This document shows, piece after piece, positions 61,971-64,000 of a stretch of 64,000 bases of DNA (positions are counted from its first letter, which is position 1; each line of letters begins with the position of its first letter). Source of the stretch: Fredericiella sp038205395 (GTDB lineage Bacteria; Chloroflexota; Anaerolineae; Caldilineales; Caldilineaceae); NCBI GenBank assembly GCA_038205395.1, contig JBBRBX010000014.1, positions 1 through 64,000 of the forward strand, in the 5' to 3' direction. The position numbers and the translations under genes are program-made. The notes below the pieces were generated by a model. That model was given only the letters and a program-made list of their open reading frames with translations, did no database searches and had not been told where the DNA came from.

Positions 61971-63269
61971 CTAGAGCAAATCTGCCTCGATAAGCCGACT
62001 CCAGGCCAGCAGCATCTCATCTTCTTCCGCTTCCGCCACCAACTGCAAGCCGACCGGCAGACCATTAGCGGCCAAGCCGGCGGGCAACGTGATGGCCGGC
62101 ATGCCGGCGTGTGTCCACGGCAGGTTCATATTCGGGTCGCCGGTGGATTGTAGCCCTTCTGGAGCTGGGCCAACCGCTGCCGGGCAGACCCAAAGGTCGA
62201 TGCCCGCCTGTGCCATCTGCGTTTCCAGCCGATCGCGCAACTGCAGCCAGTTAGTCCGCAGTTCATCTAACTCAATATCACTTACCTGTCTGCCACTCTC
62301 GATAATTTCCTGGGTGCGCGGCCGGTAAAGATCGCGGTAGCGTGTAAAGATTTCGGCATGTTGCCGCGCAAATTCGGCGAACACCAGACGGCGATGCATA
62401 TGATTTATTTCTTTTATGTCAAGCAGTGTCGGTACATTGCGAATGGTGTAGCCGGCTTTGCCCAGCCGGTGCAACTGCTGCCGAAAGAGCGCCAACCCCT
62501 CCGGCGATGTCTGGCGTAAATAGGGACCATCGGGCACACCCAGAATCGGCACGTCGCCCTCTTCAATATGCACCTCATACCAGCCCGCACAAGTTACGGA
62601 CGCCGCCAACTGCATGTCGGCTACATCCTGCGCAAACAGCCCAATTTGGTCCAGCGTAGGCGAGAAATAAACTGCGCCTTCGCTGGGGATACGGTGCAGT
62701 GTAGGCTTAAAACCGACGACACCGCAGAAGGCCGCCGGACGAATCACCGAACCGATTGTCTGCGTGCCCAACGCCAGCGGGCAAAGTCCTGCTGCCACAG
62801 CCGCCGCCGAGCCACTGCTCGACCCGCCCGGTGTGTGAGCCAGATTGTGCGGATTGCGCGTAGGCCCTGGTTCAAAGTAGGCAAATTCGGTTGTTGCCGT
62901 TTTGCCGGCCACCAGCGCGCCTGCTGCACGCAAAAGCTGCACAACTGCGGCCTCAGGGCCTGCGAATAGCTCCGGCGGCACAGCGGCGCCAGCCTGTGTC
63001 ACAAATCCATCGACATGCAGAATATCTTTTACGCCGATCAAAGCCCCAAACAGCGCCGGGCGCTCCTTGGGGTGCGGGTAGTGCGCCAGCAGTGCGTCTG
63101 CCTCGCGGTGCAGACGGCCACGCCGGTCAGGCTCCGATACAAATGCCCACAGTTGAGCGTCTGTGGCGGTGATGCGGTCGCACATCTCATCCACATACTG
63201 GTGCAGATCAAGATGGCCGGAACGTAGTTTGTTCACCGTCTCAACCAGCGGCGCAGTTTGAAGCAACAT
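61971..63269 (-). CDS. Amidase (amidase signature family)
   Basis: Ser-cisSer-Lys amidase of 432 residues: catalytic Lys in ALIGVKDILHVDG, the Gly/Ser loop HTPGGSSSGSAAAVAAGL with cis-Ser, and the nucleophile Ser in TQTIGSVIRPAAFCGVVG. It resembles AtzF/GatA-like amidases but gatB/gatC are absent, so it is probably a free amide hydrolase. The substrate is unknown. It converges with hypE. Confidence 0.9.
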   Translation of the reverse strand: MLLQTAPLVETVNKLRSGHLDLHQYVDEMCDRITATDAQLWAFVSEPDRRGRLHREADALLAHYPHPKERPALFGALIGVKDILHVDGFVTQAGAAVPPELFAGPEAAVVQLLRAAGALVAGKTATTEFAYFEPGPTRNPHNLAHTPGGSSSGSAAAVAAGLCPLALGTQTIGSVIRPAAFCGVVGFKPTLHRIPSEGAVYFSPTLDQIGLFAQDVADMQLAASVTCAGWYEVHIEEGDVPILGVPDGPYLRQTSPEGLALFRQQLHRLGKAGYTIRNVPTLLDIKEINHMHRRLVFAEFARQHAEIFTRYRDLYRPRTQEIIESGRQVSDIELDELRTNWLQLRDRLETQMAQAGIDLWVCPAAVGPAPEGLQSTGDPNMNLPWTHAGMPAITLPAGLAANGLPVGLQLVAEAEEDEMLLAWSRLIEADLL

Positions 63270-63450
63270 GTGTTCACCTCCTGGTTCTGATAGAAAAGGT
63301 CAGTGAGGCCCATTGTGGCACCAAGCCGCTCAGGCTGTCAATGCACGTGAGCAGTGAACGTCGCCGGATCGCCCAAATCTCGCTCGTTTCTTGTTTGGCA
63401 GCTCCAGGGATTCAGGCTGGAGTCTCAGTCAGCGCTCTTTGCGCTGTGTG

Positions 63451-63465
63451 GTACACTAAGTGTAC
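63451..63465. promoter_or_regulatory. 15-bp perfect inverted repeat, possible operator
   Basis: GTACACT-A-AGTGTAC lies in the 306-base gap between the divergent amidase and aldehyde oxidoreductase-type genes, about 110 bases before the latter. The half-site geometry suits a dimeric repressor. The rest of the gap (63270-63575) shows no gene or other repeat. Confidence 0.45.
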
Positions 63466-63575
63466 TTAATGAAATTTTTTCGGTTCCGTACTGTTGACTG
63501 CGATGTTCGCAAGCGGCATTTGACTGCATATTGGGACGCCGTCATGAACCGGACTAGAGAGTAATGGAGATTGTC

Positions 63576-64000
63576 ATGCGCACCTACTACGATATCAACC
63601 TGAGCAATCATGCAGTCGCTGCGCGCGAACTGCACGGCGAGGAGATTGTCAAAGCGGGACGCTTCCTGATCGCCAAAACGCTGCTGGCGTTGGGCGCAGC
63701 AACAGTGGAGCCACTGTCGCCCGCCAACCCGCTCATTTTTTCCGCCGGCCCTTTCGCCGGCACAGCGTTTTCCAATGCAAACCGCACGAGCGTAGGCTGC
63801 AAGAGCCCCCTTACCGGCGGCATCAAGGAAGCAAATGGCGGCGGTACATTCAGCTACGGCCTCGGACAGCTTCAGATTGCCGGCTTTACGCTGCATGGCG
63901 CCGCACCTGATTGGGTCGTGTTGCACTTTCACAAGGATGGCGCAATCACCTTTGACGATGCGTCCCCTTATCTGGGCAAGGGTAATTTTGTCGTCGCCGA
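63576..64000 (+). CDS. Aldehyde:ferredoxin oxidoreductase family protein (3' truncated by the window)
   Basis: The first 141 codons match the N-terminal domain of tungsten/molybdopterin aldehyde ferredoxin oxidoreductases: RTYYDINLSNHAV, AKTLLALGAATVEPLSP, LIFSAGPFAGTAFSNANRTS, VGCKSPLTGGIKEANGGG and LQIAGFTLHGAAPDWVVLHF. This domain binds the pterin cofactor; the Fe-S cysteines lie further on, beyond the window. The ATG at 63576 has GGAGA just upstream; an in-frame ATG at 63564 is also possible. The aldehyde substrate is unknown. Confidence 0.88.
   Translation, partial: MRTYYDINLSNHAVAARELHGEEIVKAGRFLIAKTLLALGAATVEPLSPANPLIFSAGPFAGTAFSNANRTSVGCKSPLTGGIKEANGGGTFSYGLGQLQIAGFTLHGAAPDWVVLHFHKDGAITFDDASPYLGKGNFVVA

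Overview
The window looks like a chromosomal segment of a high-GC bacterium, most plausibly a member of the Chloroflexota (Anaerolineae/Caldilineae-like). This is an inference from gene content, not a database result. The pointers are a BTAD-nSTAND-WD40 giant regulator, Thr/Pro-rich ('PTATAT') extracytoplasmic tails, a DUF58 + TgpA-type transglutaminase pair, several unusual multidomain wall proteins, and a tmRNA whose tag carries an N-T-N start and an A-M-A-A end. Most of the window is ordinary housekeeping DNA with tightly packed genes. One stretch (about 46.6-48.5 kb) has accessory character.

Layout. 0-6 kb: end of an unknown gene, a DUF2905 remnant, an SLC13/RCK permease, tRNA-Gly(CCC) with its terminator, a 117-bp tandem repeat built on 19-bp palindromes, and a three-gene sensor kinase / response regulator / receiver-kinase operon. 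6-14.5 kb: a VIT-VWA exported protein, a PyrK-like flavoprotein, DUF58 and TgpA-like transglutaminase genes, and a Tat-exported GH3 (NagZ-like) enzyme. 14.7-19.7 kb: tmRNA with promoter and terminator, a 67-aa protein, a membrane metalloprotease candidate, adenosine deaminase, and the lspA-rlu pair. 19.9-25.8 kb: a nitrilase-fold pseudoenzyme and a DUF402 protein, then a histidine cluster hisH-hisA(NUDIX fusion)-hisF-hisI-hisE, followed by nudC. 26.1-30.5 kb: the BTAD-nSTAND-WD40 gene with a frameshift at a G8 tract. 30.5-36.8 kb: guaB, an SDR, purA, a Cys/Met-metabolism PLP enzyme and an aldo/keto reductase.

36.9-46.6 kb holds an envelope locus: an L,D-transpeptidase with three LysM domains, and two neighbouring giant proteins that share an N-terminal TIM-barrel glycosidase-like domain. 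The first adds four SH3-like repeats and an M23 peptidase. The second adds an NBR1-type Ig domain, three PGRP/amidase domains (only the last with an intact zinc site), coiled coils and a CWB2-like tail. scpA and thrH follow. 46.6-50.4 kb has an AT-rich noncoding stretch, a lone tyrosine recombinase, and a Thr/Pro-rich membrane-anchored Ig-like protein interrupted by an in-frame stop codon. 50.5-64 kb: an inositol-phosphatase-family enzyme, a small beta-repeat protein, an alpha/beta hydrolase, a sugar ABC importer operon, AceK, an O-methyltransferase, a MazG-like pyrophosphohydrolase, hypCDE, an amidase, and the start of an aldehyde:ferredoxin oxidoreductase family gene.

The strongest candidates for something new are the paired multidomain wall proteins (38.3-45.2 kb), the HisA-NUDIX fusion, the nitrilase-fold protein lacking its catalytic cysteine, the poly-G frameshift in the STAND regulator, and AceK in this genomic background.
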